64,000 nt of DNA, taken from Streblospio benedicti (taxonomy: Eukaryota > Annelida > Polychaeta > Spionida > Spionidae). The stretch covers positions 18,917,258-18,981,257 of the forward strand of contig CM032659.1 of the NCBI GenBank assembly GCA_019095985.1, written 5' to 3'. Position 1 is the stretch's first letter, and each line of letters begins with the position of its first letter. Below, piece by piece: positions 36,101 through 45,224 of the stretch. The notes under the pieces were generated by a model. It was not told the DNA's origin and did not search any database. It saw only the letters and a list, made by a program, of their open reading frames with translations. The position numbers and the translations under genes were made by a program.

Positions 36101-39100
36101 TTCTTTTATTACAGTAGAGCCTCCATTTAGGACCACGTCTATAATGAGACTCATTTTCACGATCACAATCGTTCATAAAGCTACCAAAGTGAACCTCTGT
36201 AATAGAAACCATGTCTCCATTGAGACCACATAACACTAACCCCATAGGTGGTCCTAATAGAGTGTATTTTGTATAACGGTTGCTTCTATACACTAGAAGG
36301 TTCAGAGTTGTTCTTGGCATCAGGTAGTACCAGGAGTACTGAAAACAAGCAGCGTCAATTATACAGTATGCACATGAGCTAAAATCCCTCCACATTGTCT
36401 TCAATGCACCCGCATTGTTTCAACTGTTGCTAAAAATGGCCCATACGTAATATGTTACCATTAGTAATGAACACTGTCACATGGCGTGGTTATTTGCAGG
36501 CGTGTTGGAGAGGCCGGGGTCTGTAGAGTTCCTGGGCCCTGGGGCGCACGCCGGGGACAAATATGTGGAAAAGTACAGGTATGTGATGGCCAGTCATCTA
36601 CTCAGGAATGAAACCATTGTATCACAATTCTATGAAAACTGGTTATTTTGTTGAATTAAATGCAGTAGGCCTACTAAATTCAGATCAATGACGTCACACA
36701 TGTGTTACAAGCTGTTGTTTTATTCTGGAATCTTAAGTTTTTAAGACGTAAGAAAATTTCCTTTGAAAACAAAGTTAGGCCGTGCTCTTTTAGTGTAATG
36801 CCATACGAATATCAATGGAAAAACATTTTACATCATAATAAATGTTTTGTTAAACTGAACCTCTTTAAGCCATGTAAGTTCTATACCGCACTAAATGCAC
36901 ACACACCCTCCCCCATTGAAATCATGGACCTGCCCGTGTAACAAACGCAATTGATTTGCTCTCTCAGGTCGAACGCGACGCTTCCAGACATCCCAGAGAA
37001 GGCCCCCGGCGCCGTGTCGCCGCTCGATTCTTCCTTCAAGAGGCGGCGTGGGGCGGGGGCGGCGATGTCGGGCGGCGAGGAGCGGAGCCGGCAGCGCACG
37101 TACAGGTCAGAGGCCACGGTGGCTAAGTGTACGGAACGCTGTACCAATAGCATCGCTTACTATTTGTACAAGTAATGTCCATTTAGCCCCTTCCAGAAAA
37201 CACCGGTAGTTGAGTGATGTTCTCAGAGATAATCATATTGATCAATACATTATAATGGAAACTTCAGAATCTAAATAGTCATGCTGGCGTTTAGTTTCAC
37301 TGATGGTGTGTTGGTTTGCTACAAACTTGATTCTAATTTTGGATACACAAATTGTATAGTTGTCAGAATTAACGTAGCCTACATGTCACCCACATTTTCC
37401 AGCGAGCCTGTTGTCGCCTCTAGTGTTTGTCACCTTGCTACGACTGACACTGACCGGAGCCTGCACCAGCTGCCCACTGGTGACCACCACCACGCCGAGG
37501 TCGTCATCACCGACGACGTGCCACCGCCAGACGCAAGCCTCAGGCAAGATTCTGATTTTACCAAGGAGATTGGTTTAAAAAAGCTCATTTTTAATGGTAT
37601 TAGCACTTGCAGATGAACATTTTCTAAAATAGTGTGGTAGGAATGCCATGAAATTTGCCGGCTTGGAATAGTGATGAGAATGTCGAAAGCACAACTAGGA
37701 GTCTAGGTTTTTGTCTTTCTTACATTTTTTGGGTGGGGGTGGGCTTAGTAGTTGTTGCTGGTGGCGTTGGGAGGAAAGTTGTGAGCTCTCTACGTATGCT
37801 CACTCTCTTGGATCTGCCAGTGCCATTTACGGCGTACATGCACATTGATTATTGTTTAAAGCTTGAGACACTAGAATACAAATTATTGATGGATTACTTG
37901 AAGATGTTACTCATATCTGTCTTCTCGGTTATCGCATACTGTATTGTAGACTCTCTATATGCTCAATAGCTCCTATTTGGAGCAGAGCAAATTGCTATTT
38001 TAGATAATAAGCATACTGGTATGTAGCTTTATTTTTTGTCTATTGCAGTACCCATACTCGTTGTGGAAAGCAGACTGTGTTAACACAATAAATTTGTTAA
38101 CCAGTATCATTCAAAATGTAAGAGTCAACATAAAATAAAAATAAAAGTGCGAGTAGAGTGCCCATTCCACTTTGGTACCTATTGACTAAAGATAAAATCT
38201 ACCACACTAAAATTTATTGCTAAAATGTATTCGGTAGATTGTGTGCAAAACTTAAAGAAAAACAAAAATTTTTTTACGGCCCCAAGCCTTCATAAAAGAC
38301 CGCCGTGAACCTCACCAAAAAGACACCACATGTACTTTTAATTACGACAATTTAAGTTCAGTACGACGGATATTCATAATATAGGATTTCCACACCTATT
38401 CATCATTCACAGCGTTTTAGTATTCATTAGGTGTAGTTGGTGATCAAATTTGAAGTAATCAAAATCTAACACAGAGGAAATCAACTTAGTGAAAGCACAA
38501 TCATTTGGATACTAGAGTCGCTTCTCAATGTCCTTCTTTGTGACAGAACCCCTGCCACAGTTACTAGTGCTACAACAACCAAGAGGGCTCCGATGCCTAT
38601 ATAGATATAAGTGTCATGCTGGGTTTCAATATTCCTAATAGCTTTATAGATTTGAGGGGCAGATGTGTTGGTCAAAACAGTTGTATTTTGATCTGAAGAA
38701 TTTTGCTTCAGCAGCAAAATCTCCACTTCATTCTTACCGATACTGTTTTGTAACAAGCACTTATAGATCCCAAAGTGTCTGTCATGTGTAGGCATCACGC
38801 TGAGATGAGCCATGTACCTATCAGTGCCTATACTCTGCCACCTCTCACGCCTGTCAACATCCAATGCTGGTGGCGTCCAACTGTTTTCAGCCATTGGGTA
38901 TGCATAAAACTCAACATTGAAGCGCACAAGCTCATTGACTCTTGCGTAGTAGACCTTGCTTTGCAGATTTGGGATTTTAGGAGCGTATCTAACATTCACC
39001 AACAGTTTGTCGATAGTAGTTCCACCTTCATTTGTTGCCAAACATATATACTCTCCCGAATCATTGTAGTTAAGATGAGAAATCATAATGTCTTGCCCAT

Positions 39101-42100
39101 GAACCATGATTCTGTCTCCTTCGTACTTGGGAAGTACTCTCCAGATATAACTGTAGTGCTCCGGCATACCTCCACTGGCAGAGCAGTGCAGGTACAATGA
39201 TGACATCTCTGAGATGTCCAAGCCATGTCGCGTGATTGTCACCTTGGCGGGTTTCACAGCCATCACCTCACAGAGTTCTCCTAGAAAACCTGCCGCACAC
39301 GTACAATTGACAGCACTAGAGCCGTCGTAAGACATGATGCAGCTTCCCCCGTTTTGACATGGGTTGGCCATACACTGTTCACACCATGTGCCTGTCCAGC
39401 CTGGAGGACACGCAAAGCCGACCACAACCACGTCCACCAATGCCAAAGATGCGTAAGTCTTCACCATCATGATTTTCACATATCTGATGCTGTGCATGGC
39501 GTTTGCACAAGACACATACTCCACAATCCGTGCCTTCTCCCAGAAGGCACAGCGCACACCTTGGCCTGGGGTGGTTGATGGCGTGTAGTTTGAGAGCAAT
39601 GCTAGTTCCACATTGCTGATGCCATTCCTCACAAATATCACTTTCACACGCACAAAGTCGTATTCATCCGCAAGGTCTACTAGCCACCATGACTGCCATT
39701 CTACCTCCGTATTTATTGCCTCAACTTCGCCACCTGTACTGGACTGCCAGGTCTTTTTCATGAATGCCAAGTTCCAAGAATAGCACAAAGACCACGAATC
39801 CGAGTGTTCCCACAGACCAGTATCTAGACACTGTATGGTATTAGTTGTGCTGTAGTTGTGAGGATTGATAGAGAATCCCTTCTGACAAGTTCCGGTGGCC
39901 AAGTCTCCAGGAGAGGTGCCCGTGGTGGTAACTTTAGGGCGGTGTACAGTCCAATTACAACAGGAACCAAAGTTGAACACTCCTGTATAGCCACTAAGTG
40001 TCACATCATGACCATTGTAATGACTCTTTACCGGATGTTGTGACTTTGGTTTCCATCCATAAACACTTCGGAACACTTCATCCGTCGTTGTAGGCCAAGT
40101 TTCCAGTGGTGGAGGATTACCACAGGACCGCTGTGACACGTTCACATTAGTGCACATGCCGATAATAATGAACAGTTTTAACAATGCTTTGGCTTTGTAA
40201 TCACGCATGTTATCAGTTGCTATCTAAAGTTAATGCCTCCAAACGCTGGATTAAACGGGCCCATGGTTTGTTTTTATCTCATGAGCAGATTGTGAAGAAC
40301 ATACTGCATTCTAGTACTCTCATATTTAATCAATATTCTGTATTGATTTTTGTATGAGTCTATATCATACGCATAAAGAACGATCGACGTATAGTAGTCT
40401 AGATCTATGCATTCCAGAATCACTGCTCTCACATCACTGTGGATGTACAAGATGTCCAAATTATGACGGTTTAAATATATTTGATATTCGAGATATAGCA
40501 CAGTAAAATTACATGTTATACGATGCCGGTCATTTTATAAACAGGCTTACTTTATGAATGTTTTTTTTTGCTGAAAAGAAATATAGACCAACATTCATGA
40601 CCGTGCTTTTAAACAATTGTTGTGAAAGGTAAGAGGAATATGGGTGTATCATATGACAAAAAGCACTGAAGAAGAAGAAAAAAAAAACAAAAACAAAAAA
40701 AAAAAAAACTACCGCGCTACCTAAAAATCACAACTCATAAGAAGCGTTCCCTCTGCAGGTCGCTGCTGCGCCAGCGGAAGTTGCTGGTGTTCCTGCTCGC
40801 CACGCTGTGCACCGGGTACGGCCACATCACCACGTTCGCCTTCGTTCCGAGCCGCGCGCGCGAGGCGGGGCTGTCGCTGGGGCAGGCCTCCGCCATGGTG
40901 TCCGTCATGGCCGCCGTCAACATCGTGGGGAGGCCCGTCATGGGGTGAGAGGCCGTTTGGGGGTGGTGGTGGTGGTGGTGGTGGTGGTGGTGGTGGTGGG
41001 GTAGGGGGTAGGGGGGATGACAAAATATCTAAGACCCCCTATTTCTTGGCAGCCAAACCCCAAAGACTTCCTGATTTCTATAAATCTCATATATTTCATT
41101 GCCTTTTATCAATGATCAATATTTGTAATTGAATAGCATCCATTAGGCCAAATCATCAATCAGATTTTTGCCATATGATCCCCTGCCTATGCGTCCCCGC
41201 CCCGCAGCTGGCTGTCTGACCTGGCCCCGTGCGTGCCCCGCCGCGGCCTGGTGTTCGCGGTCTCGTGGGCGGCGTACGGCGCCCTGCTCGCCGCGCTCGC
41301 CTTCGCCGGCTCCTTCCAACTCTTCCTCGTCGTCATCCTCGCCATTGGCGTCGTCACGTGTAAGTCTCACAGCAGTCATGAACATGATTCGTGGAACGTA
41401 CGTCGGTGGTATTTTGAATTTGAACATTTGCAGTTAATTTGAAGTTGATTCATGGAACCAATTAATGTAAGTTGTATGGCGAATTTCTACTTGCCACAGG
41501 TGTACAACCGTACGCCCTCGATTTTCTTTTGTTAAACGAACGAACGAACAAACAAACAAACAAACAAACAGACAAACAAATAAATATACAAACAAACAAC
41601 GAGAGAAACTGACATTTTGGGACCTGACCCTTAAACATGATTGTCGATACAATAGAACCTCGTTATCACGATATCGCTTGTCTAAATTTTCAGTTTGCTC
41701 AGTCAGCAGGGCTGAACGCTAGCTAGTGCCCGGGTGTCCTGGGCACATAAAATCTAAGTCAGGGCACATCAAATCTTAGACTCCTGTGCCCTGATGGGCA
41801 CACCATAAAAAAGTACCAGTTGTTATATTTTAGCTAAACTGGACCATCATATCCAGAATGTTGTATTCCCTATGGTGAAACATACAATGTATAAATGAAG
41901 TTTTCATGTTGATCTGATGGTTGAACTATTTTTTTTTTTTTTTTTTTTTTTTTAATTATTTTGCCGTCTGCGGTTTAGCTAAAAAATTTCAGGGCACATA
42001 AAAATCAGATCAGGGCACATGGATTTGGACTATCACGTGCCCTGCTGGGCATGCGAAAAAAAAGTTAGTGTTAAGCCCTGCGGTGTCCAAAATGCTGGAT

Positions 42101-43321
42101 ATTGTCTGTCTGATTGGTGAAAGCTGACACGTTTTCTGTAAAAAATATCAATTGATTTAAAGTAATAAACTGTATATTTGTGTATTGTATACCAGGATAG
42201 TAACACGTCGTCTGCCTCTCCTGCTACAGCGTTCGCGGTGGCCGTGGGGCCGTCCGTGCTGGTCGACCTGTCGGGGCCGCGCGCCGTGTCGCTCTTCCCG
42301 CCCGCCATCAGCGTGGGCATGCTCTCCGGCTCCGTGGCTGGAGGTAGGCAGCGCCCCAACTCTTCTCATTGTATATATGAGTTTCCCAATGCTTGCGAAA
42401 TTCATTTTATACATTCTCTCTCACATCTTTCTACCACGATAGACAGGTTTTGCAACCCGCAGAATGTTGTCATCTGTAATAAATATGTTAATGATTTTAA
42501 AATGCTTGTATGTTTACTGGCTATGGAGCAGGAATGTGAGGGAAGCGGGTGCTTTGTACATCATTCCCCGGGGGTAAACCCACTGAGGTTGGGTGGATCT
42601 GTGCATATTTGTATATCATATCAATTGTAGATCTACTGTGTCAGTATAATAAACAAAATTTTGACTTTGACTTGACTTGATGATACTTCAAGTTATGATA
42701 CTTGGCTTCAGTTTTTTTAAGTGTCACGATTGAAGGTGTTAGTTCAATTTCCTGCAATGTATGAAACTTTACTTCCTATTCCTTATCATTTTATAAGTGA
42801 AGCAGGATTAGGTCAAAAGTATTATTATTGTAGGTTATATTTAATATGCACATACCGATGATTGAGAGTATAGCCCTACTGCTTATTTAGCTTCAACTTT
42901 TGAATTAAATGAATTAAATGTGTCTGCGGGCTAGCTCATAGTCAAATAGTATAATGTAATGTACATTAATAGATGAAAATCACATATAAAGTACAAAGTT
43001 TGCCTTTCCCTTATGTGTTTTAGTTGAAAAAAATTAAAAAATTCAATTGAAATTCATGCACACCAAAACAACAAACAAACAATTCTTCAGATTGAAAGTT
43101 TTTTTCCATTTTAAGTTTGCCTTTTGAAAAGCACTAAAGTATTCTAAAGGTGAAATAACAAGCGTGTCTCTGAATAGCTAATGAACTGCCCTAACTTTAA
43201 TTCACTATTTCCGGCAGGTCTGATCCTGGAGGTGACCGGAAGCTGCACCGTCGTCATGCTGGTGGCAGGCGCCACGCTCCTTGTCGCCAGCGCAATTCTG
43301 CTCGTCAACCACCTGCTATAG
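33113..43321 (+). CDS. SLC16A: SLC16 (monocarboxylate transporter-like) MFS protein, 12 exons
   Basis: Twelve-helix major facilitator of the MCT family, expected to carry monocarboxylates or related small solutes across the plasma membrane; substrate not predictable. Exons: 33113-33213, 34040-34140, 34716-34859, 35398-35562, 35867-36043, 36500-36578, 36968-37105, 37403-37543, 40759-40944, 41208-41359, 42230-42343 and 43218-43321. All phases join, for about 533 codons. Seen: a PDAG remnant of the family's N-terminal PDGGWGW, GVFYVEY (family GVFFVEF), AWISG, the FFVRRRGFAFGLMVGSNAAG motif (family RRRALA...GSG), a long loop over exons 5-8, TM7 KLLVFLLATLCTGYGH, GRPVMGWLSDL, and GLILEVTGS near the end. 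Two oddities: exon 1 has an in-frame TAA (33146-33148) where the conserved Trp should be, and intron 8 uses a GC donor. If the TAA is real, the annotated start cannot make the full protein. Exons are markedly GC-rich. Alternatives: sequencing error, null allele or recent pseudogene. Confidence 0.88.
33190..33428 (+). repeat. Copy of SLC16 exon 1 end plus donor inside intron 1
   Basis: The exon 1 end and donor (CAGACTTCTACTCCACCAG then GTGGGTGCATTGTGTT) are matched 190 bases downstream by CAGACTTCTACTCTACGC then TATGGGCGCATAGTATT (33385-33425), about 80% alike across the splice junction. The copied donor has lost its GT. Confidence 0.65.
34329..34716 (+). repeat. Four diverged copies of the SLC16 exon 3 acceptor region
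   Basis: The real acceptor context, CTCATGTCAAGCTACTCAG, CGCACTGCCCTGTTGCAG then CCGTGCTGCACG, is preceded by copies starting near 34329 (CTCATGTCAAGCTACACAG, CACTGCCATGTTGCAG, CCGTGCATAGCG), 34499 and 34583. The 34329 copy keeps a full AG acceptor (34374-34375) and an open frame of 22 codons (ending in TAA), so it is a credible decoy or relic cassette exon. Confidence 0.75.
35212..35373 (-). mobile_element. pogo-like MITE, copy 8, reversed
   Basis: CAGTAGAACCTCTATATTAG to ATGTTCTACTG, TA on both flanks; the interior is reversed relative to copies 1-6. It ends 24 nt before SLC16 exon 4 (35398), leaving only a short C-rich tract and the AG outside the element. Confidence 0.8.
35525..35655 (+). 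repeat. Tandem copies of SLC16 exon 4 end plus donor
   Basis: The exon end GCAGTACCTCTTCTCCGAG, TACTCATGG, AAAG|GTGAGTG is followed directly by a copy (CAGTACCCTTTTCTGAG, TACTTGTAGACAG, TTGAGTACTTTTG, AAAGGGTGATTTG) and then a short third start (GCTTCAGTACCTAC). Units are about 50-60 bp. Confidence 0.7.
36112..36271 (+). mobile_element. pogo-like MITE, copy 9
   Basis: CAGTAGAGCCTCCATTTAGG follows TA; the right end is worn (GTGTATTTTG before TA). Lies 68 nt after SLC16 exon 5. Confidence 0.75.
37544..37549 (+). other. Non-canonical GC 5' splice site of SLC16 intron 8
   Basis: Exon 8 ends CCTCAG and the intron begins GCAAGA. A GC donor with otherwise consensus flanks is the known minor GC-AG class. 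Phase 2 here joins exactly with the exon 9 acceptor at 40758, and no GT in the following bases gives an equally good, in-phase join. Confidence 0.75.
38213..38218 (-). terminator. Candidate poly(A) signal for the nested gene
   Basis: AATAAA on the minus strand, 263 bases after the stop codon of the nested membrane-protein gene. The downstream element was not clear. Confidence 0.35.
38265..38345 (+). mobile_element. pogo-like MITE, internal fragment
   Basis: CCCCAAGCCTTCATAAAAG and GTGAACCTCACCAAAAAGAC match the middle of the MITE family (CCCAAACCTTCATAAAGC, then GAACCTCTATA). Both ends are lost. Confidence 0.5.
38481..40208 (-). CDS. Intronless sushi/fucolectin-like/EGF/Ig type I membrane protein, nested in SLC16 intron 8
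   Basis: Intact 575-residue frame, no introns. Order: signal peptide (1-25, core LLKLFIIIGMCTN); cysteine-rich sushi-like region (29-142) with an extra CC at 83-84; F5/8C or fucolectin-like domain (145-266: NLAFMKKTWQSS, WWLVDLADEY, VRVKVIFV, RYVKIMM, VDVVVVGF); EGF (full six-Cys unit 279-313, preceded by a partial one CPPGWTGTWCEQC); Ig domain (320-405, Cys342/Cys389, DSGEYIC); a weaker Ig-like domain (408-500) with the late Cys in GIYKC but no clear early Cys; transmembrane helix (534-555); 20-residue basic tail without a kinase or known motif. Several N-glycosylation sites. Probably a cell-surface adhesion or recognition protein, perhaps glycan-binding; this is inference from domains. Being intronless and antisense inside another gene suggests a retrocopy or long-resident nested gene. 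No close named orthologue recognised. Confidence 0.88.
   Translation of the reverse strand: MRDYKAKALLKLFIIIGMCTNVNVSQRSCGNPPPLETWPTTTDEVFRSVYGWKPKSQHPVKSHYNGHDVTLSGYTGVFNFGSCCNWTVHRPKVTTTGTSPGDLATGTCQKGFSINPHNYSTTNTIQCLDTGLWEHSDSWSLCYSWNLAFMKKTWQSSTGGEVEAINTEVEWQSWWLVDLADEYDFVRVKVIFVRNGISNVELALLSNYTPSTTPGQGVRCAFWEKARIVEYVSCANAMHSIRYVKIMMVKTYASLALVDVVVVGFACPPGWTGTWCEQCMANPCQNGGSCIMSYDGSSAVNCTCAAGFLGELCEVMAVKPAKVTITRHGLDISEMSSLYLHCSASGGMPEHYSYIWRVLPKYEGDRIMVHGQDIMISHLNYNDSGEYICLATNEGGTTIDKLLVNVRYAPKIPNLQSKVYYARVNELVRFNVEFYAYPMAENSWTPPALDVDRRERWQSIGTDRYMAHLSVMPTHDRHFGIYKCLLQNSIGKNEVEILLLKQNSSDQNTTVLTNTSAPQIYKAIRNIETQHDTYIYIGIGALLVVVALVTVAGVLSQRRTLRSDSSIQMIVLSLS
40961..41014 (+). repeat. (GGT)n microsatellite just after the SLC16 exon 9 donor
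   Basis: About a dozen GGT units and flanking G runs begin 17 bases after the donor GTGAGAGGCC. The G-rich strand is the transcribed RNA sense, so it could form quadruplex structure beside the 5' splice site. Confidence 0.85.
41534..41600 (+). repeat. (AAAC)n microsatellite
   Basis: Imperfect run of AACG, AAAC and AAAT tetranucleotides in SLC16 intron 10. Confidence 0.85.
41707..42080. mobile_element. 374-bp hAT-like MITE
   Basis: CAGGGCTGAACGCTAGC at the left is mirrored by GTTAGTGTTAAGCCCTG at the right. Subterminal AGGGCACAT and GTGCCCTGATGGGCA/GTGCCCTGCTGGGCA words occur on both sides, and a T20-plus tract lies inside. CAG-type ends with repeated subterminal motifs are typical of hAT elements. 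No matching 8-bp target duplication was found, so the family is tentative. Confidence 0.5.
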
Positions 43322-43530
43322 TACTCTGCACCAGACCTGCTGTAGTACTCAACAAATCATCATACACCTGATATACTACTCATTATTCATATCTGGTGTA
43401 GCACTGAACAGTCATCTGGTGAAGTACTCCACAACCACCTGCTGTAGTTCTCAACAACCACCTGTTTGTACTCATACAAGAAATGAACAGTGATCACACA
43501 GCTCCTATAAGTACTCAATAACTACATATA
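43303..43530 (+). repeat. Degenerate array seeded on the SLC16 stop region
   Basis: The last codons and stop, CAACCACCTGCTATAGTACTC, recur with drift through the 3' UTR: GACCTGCTGTAGTACTCAAC, CACCTGATATACTACTC, CTGGTGTAGCACTGAAC, CTGGTGAAGTACTCCAC, CACCTGCTGTAGTTCTCAAC, CACCTGTTTGTACTC, GCTCCTATAAGTACTC. Units are about 22-32 bp, eight or so copies. Confidence 0.8.
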
Positions 43531-45224
43531 TGGCTGTAACAGTGATCATCCATCGACAGTAGTACTCATATTTGCTATCTGTATGCCCGGATCTATTAGT
43601 GGCATTGGACCAAAGAGGATAGAATTTATTGTATCCTTGAGTGAATTCCCCGGGAGTGTTGGGCACGTTGACACACCTAGATCTTTTTCTCTCGCGCATT
43701 GCAGGAACGTACTAAATTTACATAAAATTGCATTTCTGCAAAATCATAAAATTCACCATTGTCTCTGTTTATGTGTATACAATCCATTTTCATATAACTG
43801 TCTGGAAATTAAGTGTTTTTTTTTTTCATAAGGCTTGATACGACTGCATGCAAATTAAAAAATTTATAAAAAAAATATTGTGAGATATAAGAACTATCTA
43901 AGACATTTGTATGGCCGTGGACACATGTATTATCATTGTCAAGTATTTATTAGTTACTTCATCTCATTTGATTTATTTTACAACTATTAAACTCATTTGA
44001 AATTCAGCAAAAGATAGACAGGGGACCGGGGGGGGGTCGAAATCAAGCACAGCTTTATCTTTTTGTAAGGTATTGTACCATATTAATATAGAATAATGCA
44101 AATATGTAGAAGAATAAAGTGCACATATAAAAATAAAGTTTGATACAAAACAAGAGTTTAGATTGCCACATTGATCTTTGTTACAATGCCATCTATATAT
44201 TAAAGAATAACGTTAATAAAAAATAAGTTGTTTTATATTCAAATAAAGATATTGAGATGCTACATGATGTGCATATAGCATTTGGACACATACACACGTA
44301 CACACAAATATAATTCTATAAGATATGCAGACGCTTTCTCTTTTGCAAACAATTCTAATTAGCATAAAGGTATAAAATACATTACAAGGAAAGTGTCTTA
44401 TAACATACATGTACATGTTGTTAGTGGCCAACATGAATCAAAGTTTAGTCGTTGATAAGCGTTCTTTAGGTCACCAGGGACCTGTGTTTTACTGATGTCT
44501 CTGCAGCTGTAGCTGATAACGCTCGAGGGTTGATATATGCTATGGATAATTATGGATATGGACACATTAGGATATGGATTATTATTTTGATCATATGATT
44601 TTGGACAACAGATCCTGATGTGAGATGCCAGCTATTGGTGTCATAAACACTAATTGTGGACAGTCATTGTAACACGTTTCTAATTAGTTCATCTAGTTCT
44701 AAAAGACATTCAACATGTATATGGCACACGAGCAGATACATGACGGTGTTTTTGAATAATTGGGACCGCAGGTGAGTAAGAATACCGTACATGAGCGTAA
44801 AAGCACCAGCGGACGGTGTTTTTATGATGTTAAAAAAGTTTGGATAGACTTGGGACCTGGAAGTTTTCCAGGTGAAAGTTAGAATACCGGTGTGCTGAAT
44901 GTCCATATGGAATGGAAGGTTAGTGCATCATGTGGAGAATCACTAACCTTTAGTCAAGGTCAAAGTGGAACGACGTCGACGGAATCGACGAATCCAGTTT
45001 ATTTCGGGACCAGTCATTAATTAATGTGTAGAGGTAGATTTTTTTCCAGATGGTGGTGTTATGAAATTCTGATGTCAAGGGGTTTGCAAATGTAAAACAA
45101 GACACCCCTCCCCCCCCCCACATCAAAGTTCACCATTTGACCTTCTTCCCACAACACACTTCAAAATATGCTTCATTTATGAATTTCTACCTCTTGCCCC
45201 TGCCGACGTTGTTATTTTATTTTT
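43531..45224. other. SLC16 3' flank
   Basis: AT-rich, no gene supported. Plus-strand AATAAA at 44113-44118 and 44132-44137 are the likely SLC16 poly(A) signals. The rest up to the segmental duplication shows nothing recognisable. Confidence 0.5.
44113..44137 (+). terminator. Paired AATAAA poly(A) signals, SLC16
   Basis: AGAATAAAGTGCAC and AAAATAAAGTTTG lie 19 bases apart about 0.8 kb after the stop codon. No strong GT-rich tract follows, so usage is uncertain. Confidence 0.4.

Noticed and set aside
41650-41700. Tigger-like left end CAATAGAACCTCGTTATC
   Set aside because: Only one terminus is visible and no matching right end was found nearby.
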